Source: Myxococcales bacterium (GTDB lineage: Bacteria; Myxococcota_A; UBA9160; JALSIO01). Taken from it: 7,935 nt of DNA. Numbering within the stretch: position 1 is the stretch's first letter; the number at the start of each line of letters is the position of its first letter. The stretch is from NCBI GenBank assembly GCA_026989995.1, contig JALSIO010000801.1:1-7935 (forward strand), in the 5' to 3' direction. The notes below the pieces were generated by a model. That model was not told where the DNA came from. It ran no database searches and saw nothing but the letters and a program-made list of their open reading frames with translations. The position numbers were made by a program, and so were the translations under genes. This document shows positions 1 to 6,392 of this stretch, one piece after another.

Positions 1-1470
1 ACCCGGCGGCTCGGGGTGATCTGTGTCACCTACGGCGCCGGCGGCCACAACGTGGTCAACCCCGTCGCCGGCGCCTACGCCGAGCAGGTGCCCCTGCTCG
101 TGGTCTCCGGCGGCCCGGGGGAGGCGGAAAGCCGTTCCGCGCTCGTCCACCACCAGACCAAGGACGTGGAAAGCCAGCTCCGGGTGTTCCAGGAGGTGAC
201 CTGCGCCGCCCGGCTGCTCCGGCGCCCGGAGCACGCCGCCGAGGAGATCCACGAGCTCGTCGGGACCATCGCCGAGCAGTCCCGGCCCGGCTACCTCGAG
301 ATCCACCGCGACATGGTCGACCGGCTGACCCAGGTTCCGCGGGAGCTCCAGGAGTGGGACGGGCGCTTTCCACGCCCCCGCTCGGATGCACGCAAGCTCC
401 GGGAGGCCGTGGCGGAATCCGTGGCGCGGATCCGGGCGGCCCGCCGCCCCGTGATCCTCGCCGGAGTCGAGGTCTTTCGGGAACGGGCCGAAGGGGAGCT
501 GCTCGCCCTCGCGGAACGCCTCGGCGTGCCGGTGCTGACCACCGTGCTCGCCAAGGGCGTCTTTCCCATGGACCACCCCCTCCACATGGGCATCCACGTC
601 GGCCCCTTCAGTGCCGCAGAGATCCAGGCGCGGGTGCGGCGCGCCGACCTCGCCCTGTGCCTCGGAACCCGGCTCACCGACATCAACCTAGGCACCGCCC
701 GGCCCCAGGTGCGGCGCGAGCGGGCCATCTGGGCCGTGGAGCACCGGGTGAACATCTCCTATCACACCTTCACCGAGGTGACCCTGCGCGACTTCCTGCA
801 GGCGCTCGGCGGGGCCCGCCTGCCCCGGTTCCGGGAGAAGGTGCGCTACCGCGACAACCTGAAGCCCCGTCCGCCCTCGACGACCGGCAGGCTCTCGGTG
901 AACGACCTCCTGGTGGAGGTGAACCGCTTCCTCGCGGCGCACCCGGCCTACCACGTCTTTGCGGAGAGCGGGGACATGCTCTTCGGGGGCCTCGAGGTGC
1001 GGGTGCCCGCCGGCGGCCTCTACTTCGCGCAGGGCTACTACGCCTCCATGGGCTTCGCGGTACCCGCCGCCCTCGGCGCCGCCATCGGCACCGGTGTGCG
1101 GCCTCTGGTCATCTGTGGAGACGGCGGCTTCCAGATGACGGGCTCCGAGATCTCCCACGCCCCCCGGCATGGCGTGGCACCCATCGTGCTGGTGGTGAAC
1201 AACGGGGGCTGGAACATCTTCCGGCCCGTCACCCGGCGTACCGATCTGCTCGGGATTCCCCCCTGGCCCTACGCCGAGCTGGCCCAGGCCTTCGGGGGCG
1301 TGGGATTCCGGGCCGACACCTCCGCCGAGCTGCGGGACGCCCTGCGCGCGGCCCACGAGCTCGGCGAGTTCTCCATCATCGACTGTCGCACCCCGCCGGA
1401 CGATCTCTCCCCCGTGAGTCGCCGGTACATCCGGGCCAGTACGCGGAGGGCCCGGGCCGGCGGTGGCTGA
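1..1470 (+). CDS. Thiamine-diphosphate-dependent 2-keto acid decarboxylase, phenylpyruvate/indolepyruvate decarboxylase-like (5' end outside window)
   Basis: The frame is open from the first base, so the true start lies upstream. 489 residues are visible; by alignment to pyruvate decarboxylase about 60-65 N-terminal residues, including the ThDP-activating Glu, are missing. The Pyr domain shows the adjacent histidine pair typical of 2-keto acid decarboxylases (LVHHQTK, bases 148-153). A central domain follows, then the ThDP/Mg motif GDGG...VVNN (bases 1117-1203). Acetolactate synthases lack the HH pair, which favours a decarboxylase. The expected reaction is non-oxidative decarboxylation of an aromatic or branched 2-keto acid to an aldehyde in the cytoplasm. 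The position equivalent to the second catalytic Glu (Glu473 of Zymomonas PDC) is Phe in GGWNIF (bases 1219-1221); from memory, the Azospirillum phenylpyruvate decarboxylase family is also hydrophobic here. Its stop overlaps the next gene's GTG by 8 bp, so the two were probably cotranscribed. Substrate is inferred; the family is fairly sure. Confidence 0.85.
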   Translation, partial: TRRLGVICVTYGAGGHNVVNPVAGAYAEQVPLLVVSGGPGEAESRSALVHHQTKDVESQLRVFQEVTCAARLLRRPEHAAEEIHELVGTIAEQSRPGYLEIHRDMVDRLTQVPRELQEWDGRFPRPRSDARKLREAVAESVARIRAARRPVILAGVEVFRERAEGELLALAERLGVPVLTTVLAKGVFPMDHPLHMGIHVGPFSAAEIQARVRRADLALCLGTRLTDINLGTARPQVRRERAIWAVEHRVNISYHTFTEVTLRDFLQALGGARLPRFREKVRYRDNLKPRPPSTTGRLSVNDLLVEVNRFLAAHPAYHVFAESGDMLFGGLEVRVPAGGLYFAQGYYASMGFAVPAALGAAIGTGVRPLVICGDGGFQMTGSEISHAPRHGVAPIVLVVNNGGWNIFRPVTRRTDLLGIPPWPYAELAQAFGGVGFRADTSAELRDALRAAHELGEFSIIDCRTPPDDLSPVSRRYIRASTRRARAGGG

Positions 1471-2647
1471 GCGGCGCGCCGCGGTGGCCGCCGGCGATCC
1501 GGCGGTGCTCGCCGCCGCCCGCGAGGTCCTCCTCGCGGGAGGAAACGCCTTCGATGCCGCCGTGGCGGGCGGCTTCGCCTCGGCGTTGGCGGAGCCCGCG
1601 CTCACCAGCCTGGGGGGCGGGGGCTTCCTGCTTGCGCATCCCGCGGAAGGGCGTCCGGTGCTCCACGACTTCTTCGTGGATGCCCCCGGCCGTGGCCGTT
1701 CCGAGACCCTCCTCGAGCGCCATCTCGTGCCTGTGACGGTGCGCTTCCCCGGGGCGGAGCAGGTCTTCCACGCCGGATTCGGCTCCTGCGCCACCCCGGG
1801 CGTGCTCGCCGGCCTGCTCCGCATCCACGCACTTCTCGGCCGGCTGCCGCTGGCCGCGGTGACCGCGCCCGCGGTGCGCCTGGCCCGTGACGGTGTGGCG
1901 CTGGGCCGCCACCAGGCGTCGTTGCTCGGACTCCTCGAGCCGATCTTCCTGCTGCGGCCCGAAGGTCGGAGACTCTTCGCCCCCGAAGGCCACCTTCTGC
2001 GGGCCGGTGAGTGCCACCGCAACGCGGAGCTCGCCGACTTCCTGGAGTCGCTGCCGGACTCGGCCGAGGATTTCTACCCGGGCGACACCGCACGGCGGAT
2101 CGAGCGCGACATGGACCGCGGGGACGGGTGGATCACCCGCCGGGACCTCGAGGCGTACCGGGTGATCGAGCGCGCTCCGCTGGCACCCGCGTGCGGGGCC
2201 GGCGCCTCTACACGAACCCGCCGCCCTCGCGCGGAGGCGCACTCGTCACACTCTCGCTCGCACTCCTCGAGGCGATGCCAGACACCGAGCCCGAACCCCT
2301 CCGACTCGCGGAGGTGATGCGCGAGGTGGAGGCACTTCGGGAGCGGGGGCAGCAAGCGGATCCGGACTGCCATCTGCCAGACCGTGCACCGGATCACCGC
2401 CGGCACCCGGCCGCTTCGGAGCGTGGTGGAGGCTCCGCGGATGCACTTCGACGGGGAGCTCCTGCAGGTGGAGCCCGGCTTCGACGAAGCCGCGCTCCGC
2501 GCGCTGCGGGGGCGGTTCCGGGTCAACGTGTGGCCCACTCGGGACCTCTACTTCGGCGGTGTGCAGGTGGCGTCCACCGCCGGCGAGGCGGCGGCCGACC
2601 CCCGGCGCGGGGGTCTTGCTGCCGTGTTCCCGGTCGACCCGGGCTAG
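1463..2647 (+). pseudogene. ggt: Gamma-glutamyltransferase, inactivated by a frameshift and an internal deletion
   Basis: Three segments in changing frames together match the gamma-glutamyltransferase (Ntn-hydrolase) family. Segment 1 (1463 to about 2182) is the large-subunit start, with LAGGNAFDAAVAGG and EPALTSLGGGGF. Segment 2 (about 2182-2350), in another frame, carries the end of the large subunit, including RLYTNPPPSRGGALV. Segment 3 (about 2339-2647), back in the first frame, is the small-subunit end: GSGGSKRIRTAI, EAPRMHF, LQVEPGF, YFGGVQ, ADPRRGG. The stretch normally lying between segments 2 and 3 is absent. It contains the TTH autoprocessing site, whose Thr becomes the nucleophile, and about 85-95 residues are gone. 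As it stands translation from GTG 1463 stops at 2317, giving a truncated product. There is no signal peptide at the chosen start, so an intact relative would be cytoplasmic. A GGAGGG lies 12 nt before the GTG, which overlaps the upstream stop. An assembly error could explain the one-base shift but not easily the deletion. Confidence 0.88.
2338..2350 (+). other. Deletion scar inside the GGT pseudogene
   Basis: The 13 bases CGGGAGCGGGGGC can be read in two frames, and both readings fit conserved GGT sequence. As CGG GAG CGG GGG they end the large-subunit stretch EVEALRERG; shifted by one base, GGG AGC GGG GGC opens the small-subunit motif GSGGSKR. The simplest explanation is that an ancestral gene had two near-identical copies of this string, one at each site, and recombined or slipped between them, keeping one. 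The copies being out of phase would also explain the frame change: the lost length should be 3n+2 bases. Confidence 0.6.
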
Positions 2648-3054
2648 CCCTCGCCGATCTCCGAAAGGCGCTCGAGCACGATCTCCTCGAGCAGAGGATG
2701 CCCGCCGAGCGGCTCGGAGATGCGCACCCGCAGCCCCGGGCACCTCGCCGCGACGCGCTCGAGGAGCTCGGGCAGGTCCCGCTCCACGTGCTGGCCGCGG
2801 GCGAGGAAGAAGGGGTGGACGCGCAGGTCGCGGACCCCCTCGTCGTAGAGCCCGCGAACCACCTCCTCGACACCGGGCGCGGCCACCTCGAGGTGGGCGA
2901 GGGCGACCCGCACCTCGGGGAGGCGCTCCGCGAGCCGGCACACGAGCCGCTCGGTGGCGTGCCGCGCCTCCTCGCGCCGGCTTCCGTGATCGACGATCAG
3001 CACCGCGTGTCGCGTCGTCGGCCCGCCGCGGATCCGCGTCTGCGGCTGGGACAT
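2644..3054 (-). CDS. cbiX: Short CbiX/SirB-type sirohydrochlorin chelatase
   Basis: A 136-residue protein with one chelatase domain, the length of archaeal CbiX-S and SirB-like small chelatases, which act as dimers to insert Fe2+ or Co2+ into sirohydrochlorin in siroheme or cobalamin synthesis. VDHGSR (residues 21-26) holds the first metal-binding histidine (H23). HPFFLARGQHVERDLP (80-95) holds the second (H89) and the family's HPFFL..G.H...D pattern. GGHPLLEEIVLERL near the C terminus is also typical. ATG 3054 is supported by a good Shine-Dalgarno, GGGGGAG, 6 nt upstream. It lies 57 nt downstream of the ferredoxin gene on the same strand, so an operon is likely. Its stop codon overlaps that of the convergent GGT remnant. 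Fe versus Co specificity cannot be read from sequence; iron is favoured because no cobalamin gene is visible nearby. Confidence 0.88.
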   Translation of the reverse strand: MSQPQTRIRGGPTTRHAVLIVDHGSRREEARHATERLVCRLAERLPEVRVALAHLEVAAPGVEEVVRGLYDEGVRDLRVHPFFLARGQHVERDLPELLERVAARCPGLRVRISEPLGGHPLLEEIVLERLSEIGEG

Positions 3055-3060
3055 GGTGGT

Positions 3061-3067
3061 CTCCCCC
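3061..3067 (-). promoter_or_regulatory. Ribosome binding site of cbiX
   Basis: On the minus strand GGGGGAG stands 6 nt before ATG 3054. It is one of the clearest Shine-Dalgarno sequences in the window and fixes the cbiX start, in contrast to the ferredoxin and CinA-type genes, which have none. Confidence 0.6.
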
Positions 3068-3111
3068 GGGTCGCTCCGGCGGCGCCGGACCCCCGGCTCG
3101 TGCGCCGCTCG

Positions 3112-3429
3112 CTACCAGTAGCGCGCCCGGACGTGGATCGTGCCCCGGACCCGCAGCGCACAGGCGAGGCGGAGGCCGTCGGGAATCCGATTGCGCCGAC
3201 GTGCTTCGCGCTCCCAGTCCCGCTCCGGAGCGAGCGGGGGGTCGGCGAAGGGAACCTCGACGGCGCAGCGCGCGCACAGGCCGCGGGCGTCGCAGGCGCT
3301 CGCGAGCGGAAGGCCCGCTTCGCGGATCGCCTCGATCAGCACCGCACCGCGGCGTGTCCGGTGGACGCGCCCGGCGGGGAGCAGCACGACCACCGCCTCA
3401 TCCGAGGTGTCGCTGCCGCGGCCATCCAT
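3112..3429 (-). CDS. Small [2Fe-2S] ferredoxin
   Basis: A 105-residue soluble protein with the ferredoxin beta-grasp pattern. Cysteines at 46, 52 and 55 form SACDARGLCARCAVEV (C-x5-C-x2-C). The fourth ligand is C90 in LRLACALRVRG, followed by the closing strand IHVRARYW. The C-x5-C-x2-C-x34-C spacing is closer to adrenodoxin/ISC-type ferredoxins than to plant photosynthetic ones (C-x4-C-x2-C). Role: one-electron carrier or iron-sulfur partner in the cytoplasm; the partner is unknown. The first gene of a minus-strand pair with cbiX, it is a plausible source of electrons or clusters for siroheme-related enzymes (inference). The start at ATG 3429 is not certain: there is no Shine-Dalgarno, and the conserved fold begins only around residue 12. 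A TATGCT lies 6 nt upstream of the ATG, compatible with leaderless initiation. Confidence 0.82.
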   Translation of the reverse strand: MDGRGSDTSDEAVVVLLPAGRVHRTRRGAVLIEAIREAGLPLASACDARGLCARCAVEVPFADPPLAPERDWEREARRRNRIPDGLRLACALRVRGTIHVRARYW

Positions 3430-3435
3430 GTCCGG

Positions 3436-3441
3436 AGCATA
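3436..3441 (-). promoter_or_regulatory. Candidate -10 element for the ferredoxin-cbiX operon
   Basis: Minus-strand TATGCT matches four of six consensus -10 bases and the TANNNT pattern seen at leaderless promoters. Only 6 nt separate it from ATG 3429, so the transcript would start at or next to the start codon. I see no good -35 element 16-18 nt upstream. Weak evidence in such GC-rich DNA, but AT-containing hexamers are rare in this window. Confidence 0.3.
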
Positions 3442-3473
3442 GGGCCCACCGGAAGCCGCGGCCCCTCGTCGTC

Positions 3474-3503
3474 TTGGACTGCCTCGGGGCGCCGCGGTAC
3501 CCT
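3474..3503 (+). promoter_or_regulatory. Candidate sigma70-like promoter for the CinA-type gene
   Basis: TTGGAC (3474-3479) and TACCCT (3498-3503) are separated by 18 bp in the 82-bp gap between the divergent ferredoxin and CinA-type genes. Each matches three of six consensus bases. The -10 ends 8 nt before ATG 3512 and no Shine-Dalgarno is present between them, so a leaderless or nearly leaderless mRNA would result. Prediction by eye only. Confidence 0.3.
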
Positions 3504-3511
3504 CGGCAGCC

Positions 3512-4237
3512 ATGGCCACCGCCGGCATCGTCGTGATCGGGAACGAGATCCTCTCGGGGAAGGTGGTCGACACCAACTCGCCCTTCCTCTGCCGCGAGCT
3601 TCGCGAGCTCGGCGTGGACGTGATGAAGATCTCGGTGATTCCGGACGACATCGACACCATCGCGGAAGAGGTCCGCGCCGCTTCGAAGGCCTTCGACTTC
3701 GTCTTCACCTCGGGCGGGGTCGGGCCCACCCACGACGACCTCACGATGGACGGCGTGGCCCGCGCCTTCGGGCGCGAGATCGAGGAGAACGAGTCCATCG
3801 TCGCCCGCATCACCCGCGCGCAGGGGCAGGAGCCGAATGCGGTGCAGCGGAAGATGGCCTGTGTACCCCGGGGATCCGTGCTCCTCGATGCCGGCGACCT
3901 CTGGTTTCCCGTCGTGGTGGTGCAGAACGTCCACATCTTCCCGGGAATTCCGGAGCTGCTGCAGCGCAAGTTCCGCGCCATCCGGTCCCGATTCCAGGGG
4001 GTACCCTACGTTCTGCGGCGGGTGTACGTGTGCCAGCGCGAGAGCGACATCGCCGAGGCGCTGCACGAGCTCCTGCGGGAGTTCCCGGAGCTCGTCCTCG
4101 GCTCGTACCCGCGCATCGGGGAGGAGGACTTCCACGTCCTGCTCACCCTCGAGTCCCGGGATACGGAATACCTGCGGCGCGCCCTCGACTCGCTGCTCGC
4201 GCGGCTCCCCGAGGACGCTGTCGTCCGGGTGGAATGA
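3512..4237 (+). CDS. Stand-alone CinA N-terminal (MoCF/molybdopterin-binding-like) domain protein
   Basis: A 241-residue protein that opens directly with the MoCF domain: GIVVIGNEILSGKVVDTNS (residues 5-23), then FTSGGVGPTHDDLT (66-79), the nucleotide/phosphate-binding loop typical of CinA, MoaB and MogA folds, and HIFPGIPELL (141-150). The remaining about 90 residues match the mixed alpha/beta region following the MoCF domain in CinA. The C-terminal nicotinamide-nucleotide amidase domain of full CinA is absent, so the length fits the short 'competence/damage-inducible protein A' form. In CinA and in eukaryotic FAD synthases related domains act as pyrophosphatases on nucleotides such as ADP-ribose or FAD; molybdopterin binding is not established for this form. 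It is the first gene of a + strand pair, overlapping the next gene in an ATGA. No Shine-Dalgarno precedes ATG 3512. Family sure; exact substrate unknown. Confidence 0.86.
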   Translation: MATAGIVVIGNEILSGKVVDTNSPFLCRELRELGVDVMKISVIPDDIDTIAEEVRAASKAFDFVFTSGGVGPTHDDLTMDGVARAFGREIEENESIVARITRAQGQEPNAVQRKMACVPRGSVLLDAGDLWFPVVVVQNVHIFPGIPELLQRKFRAIRSRFQGVPYVLRRVYVCQRESDIAEALHELLREFPELVLGSYPRIGEEDFHVLLTLESRDTEYLRRALDSLLARLPEDAVVRVE

Positions 4238-4677
4238 GTGACCCCACCGGCTCCGACCCGCTGGCCTTCTGGCTGGCGTGGCTCCACCCGGCGCTGATGG
4301 TCCTCGCGCTCGGCCTCGCCGGGATGGCGGCGCGCAGCGGAATCCACCTGCGGCGCTCCCGCCTCGGCCTCGAGCGCCGCCGGCCTGGCGCGCGGGCGAG
4401 GCACCTGCGGGTGGCGCGGGCCGCCGTGGCCCTCGTCCTCGTCGGCGCCGCCGGGGGCGCGGCGTCCATGGTGTGGCTCCGCGGGCGGGAGCTTCTCGAC
4501 ACCTTCCACGGACTCGCGGGGCTCGCGGCGGCCCTGCTCTTCGCGACCGCCGGCCTCTTCGGGCGTCGGCTCTCACGCGGGCACGCGGCCAGCCGCGGGC
4601 CGCACGCCGGCTCGGCGCTGATGGCGCTGCTCGCGGCTGCCGCGGCCGCCGTCAGCGGCTTCGTGCTGCTTCCATGA
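4234..4677 (+). CDS. Four-helix membrane protein, DUF4079-like, histidine-containing
   Basis: A 147-residue hydrophobic protein whose ATG overlaps the preceding stop as ATGA, indicating translational coupling. Four membrane segments are visible at about residues 11-32, 62-81, 91-109 and 126-146. Histidines recur at or near membrane positions: H18 (WLHP in helix 1), H38, H57 just before helix 2, H92 (DTFHG at the start of helix 3), and H124 at the start of helix 4. The pattern LHP ... HLR ... FHG ... H resembles DUF4079, a family known from cyanobacteria, plastids and some proteobacteria and recalling cytochrome b561/ferric-reductase-like heme proteins. Heme binding is inference; no function is assigned. 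The gene is convergent with aroC, 14 bp away. The family match is from memory of the pattern, so moderate confidence in the name and high confidence that this is a real gene. Confidence 0.72.
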   Translation: MSDPTGSDPLAFWLAWLHPALMVLALGLAGMAARSGIHLRRSRLGLERRRPGARARHLRVARAAVALVLVGAAGGAASMVWLRGRELLDTFHGLAGLAAALLFATAGLFGRRLSRGHAASRGPHAGSALMALLAAAAAAVSGFVLLP

Positions 4678-4691
4678 GCGGGTGCCCGGCC

Positions 4692-5783
4692 TTAGCGCGG
4701 CAGCGCGTCGGTGGCGCGCTGCCGGAGCCAGTGGTCCGCGAGCACCAGGCAGACCATGGCCTCCACGATGGGCACGGCCCGCGGCAGCACGCAGGGGTCG
4801 TGGCGGCCGCGGGCCTCGAGCGTCACCGGCTGCCCGCTGCGGGTGACCGTCCGCTGCGCCCTGCCGATGGTGGCGGTGGGTTTGAAGGCCACCCGGATTC
4901 GGATCTCCTCGCCGTTGCTGATGCCGCCCTGCACGCCGCCCGAGCGGTTGCTGGACGTGCTCGGACGGCCATCCGGCCCGGGCACGAAGGGATCGTTGTG
5001 CTCGCTCCCCCGCAGGCGGGTTCCGGCGAAGCCACTGCCGATCTCGAAGCCCTTGGCCGCGGGCAGGGAGAGCAGCCCGTGGGCGAGATCGGCCTCGAGC
5101 TTGTCGAAGACCGGCTCGCCGAGGCCGGCCGGTACGCCGCGGGCCACGCATTCCACCACCCCGCCGAGGGAGTCGCCCTCCCGCCGCGCGGCCTCGATGC
5201 GGTCGATCATCCGCGCCGCTGCGTCCGGATCCGGGCAGCGGACCGGGTTCGACTCGACCTCCTCGAGGGTCACGCGGGAGGCGTCCACCTTGGCCTCGAC
5301 CTCGTGCACCTGCGAGACCCAAGCGAGCACCGAGGCGCCGCACACCTCCGCGAGCAGCCGGCGCGCCACTGCGCCGCCGGCCACCCGCCCGACCGTCTCC
5401 CGGGCACTCGCCCGTCCGCCCCCCTGCCAGTTGCGGATCCCGTACTTCGCTTCGGTGGTGTAGTCGGCGTGGGAGGGGCGGTAGAGATCCTTCATGGCCT
5501 CGTAGGCCTGCGGGCGCGCGTCGCGGTTGCGCACGAGGATGGCGATGGGCGAGCCGAGGGTGCGCCCCTCGAAGATTCCCGAGAGGATCTCGGCCCGGTC
5601 CTCCTCCTGGCGCGGGGTGGTCAGCCGGCTCTGCCCGGGGCGGCGGCGGTCGAGATCCCGCTGGATCTCCTCCATCGACAGCGGCAGCCTCGGCGGGCAG
5701 CCGTCGACGACCACGCCCACGGCGCCACCATGGGACTCCCCGAAGGTGGTGATGCGGAAGAGGCGGCCGAAGCTGCTTCCCAT
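4692..5783 (-). CDS. aroC: Chorismate synthase
   Basis: A 363-residue protein, the full family length. It converts 5-enolpyruvylshikimate-3-phosphate to chorismate using reduced FMN, the last common step of aromatic amino acid synthesis, in the cytoplasm as a tetramer. Family signatures in order: GESHGG (15-20, with catalytic H18), [14 protein letters not shown] (102-115, with second catalytic His H105), [10 protein letters not shown] (121-130), GSEHNDPF (259-266), [14 protein letters not shown] (279-292) and [17 protein letters not shown] (327-343, with D329). All key residues are present. It is last of a minus-strand group and starts 9 bp after the Smr-domain stop, pointing to cotranscription. 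ATG 5783 gives the canonical N terminus [19 protein letters not shown]; only a weak AAGG precedes it. Confidence 0.97.
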   Translation of the reverse strand: MGSSFGRLFRITTFGESHGGAVGVVVDGCPPRLPLSMEEIQRDLDRRRPGQSRLTTPRQEEDRAEILSGIFEGRTLGSPIAILVRNRDARPQAYEAMKDLYRPSHADYTTEAKYGIRNWQGGGRASARETVGRVAGGAVARRLLAEVCGASVLAWVSQVHEVEAKVDASRVTLEEVESNPVRCPDPDAAARMIDRIEAARREGDSLGGVVECVARGVPAGLGEPVFDKLEADLAHGLLSLPAAKGFEIGSGFAGTRLRGSEHNDPFVPGPDGRPSTSSNRSGGVQGGISNGEEIRIRVAFKPTATIGRAQRTVTRSGQPVTLEARGRHDPCVLPRAVPIVEAMVCLVLADHWLRQRATDALPR

Positions 5784-5792
5784 GGGGAGACC

Positions 5793-6392
5793 TTAGCGAC
5801 TGCGCCGCAGCAGGACGTACACGGCCCCCGTGCCGCCATGGGCCGGCTGGGCGGAGCAGAAGGCGAGCACGCGCGCCCGCAGGGGAGGTTCCGAGAGCCA
5901 CAGCGGCAGGCGCTCCCGGAGCACCGGCCCGCCGTCGGAGTGCCGTCCGCGCCCGGGGACCACCCGCAGGCAACGGACTCCCTCCCGCGCGGCCGCCTCG
6001 AAGGCGCGGACGAGCGTCCGGTGCGCCTCCACCTCGCGCTGCCCGTGGAGATCGATGCTGCGCTCGAAGGGAGGATCCCCCCCCTGGAGCCGCGCGAGGC
6101 GGCGGGGGTCCACCGAAGGATCGCGCCCGGCCATCCACTCGCCGGCCCGCTCGACCACCAGGGCCGGGAGGGGGCGGGCGGGCGCGGGCGGCCGCGGGAC
6201 CGGGCGCGGGCGGATGCGGGGGCGCGGGAGCTCGGGGCGCTCGCGCAGGGGGCGCACCCCAGGCGCCCGGGATCCGATCAACTCGGCGAAGCTCTCCTGG
6301 CGGTCCGCGTCTCGCTCGGCCTCCGGGCGCTCCCGGTCGTGCGGCCCGATCGGCCCGCGCGCTCCGCTTCGCGATCGCTCTTCGTCGCCCAT
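5793..6392 (-). CDS. Smr-domain protein (candidate DNA endonuclease/nucleic-acid-binding)
   Basis: A 199-residue protein with a C-terminal Smr domain. SIDLHGQ (residues 112-118) carries the DLHG motif; VVPGRGRHSDGGPVLRERL (144-162) is the family's G(K/R)G.HS..G..L segment; FCSAQPAHGGTGAVYVLL (178-195) is the closing strand. Stand-alone Smr proteins of proteobacteria have been linked to DNA nicking or RNA cleavage; the substrate here is unknown. The N-terminal half includes SFAELIG (34-40), a short conserved stretch upstream of the domain, and a Pro/Arg-rich linker at 56-75 (bases about 6165-6227) that is probably disordered. The only start upstream of SFAELIG is ATG 6392, which lies 115 bp inside mutY in another frame. 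No clear Shine-Dalgarno is present, so reinitiation or coupling with mutY is likely. The gene ends 9 bp before aroC. Confidence 0.85.
   Translation of the reverse strand: MGDEERSRSGARGPIGPHDRERPEAERDADRQESFAELIGSRAPGVRPLRERPELPRPRIRPRPVPRPPAPARPLPALVVERAGEWMAGRDPSVDPRRLARLQGGDPPFERSIDLHGQREVEAHRTLVRAFEAAAREGVRCLRVVPGRGRHSDGGPVLRERLPLWLSEPPLRARVLAFCSAQPAHGGTGAVYVLLRRSR

Noticed and set aside
688..2022. 444-codon - strand open frame opposite the decarboxylase and GGT
   Set aside because: No recognisable motif, and antisense to conserved coding sequence; explained by high GC at third codon positions.
2011..4233. Very long + strand open frame running through the GGT remnant, ferredoxin and CinA-type genes
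   Set aside because: Apart from the GGT segment at 2182-2350 its translation is Arg/Pro/Ala/Gly-rich with no family pattern, and it runs antisense or out of frame to well-supported genes. Only its last part (from 4234) is a real gene.
4678..4691. Possible bidirectional terminator between the DUF4079-like gene and aroC
   Set aside because: Only 14 bp, with no inverted repeat plus T-run that I can support.
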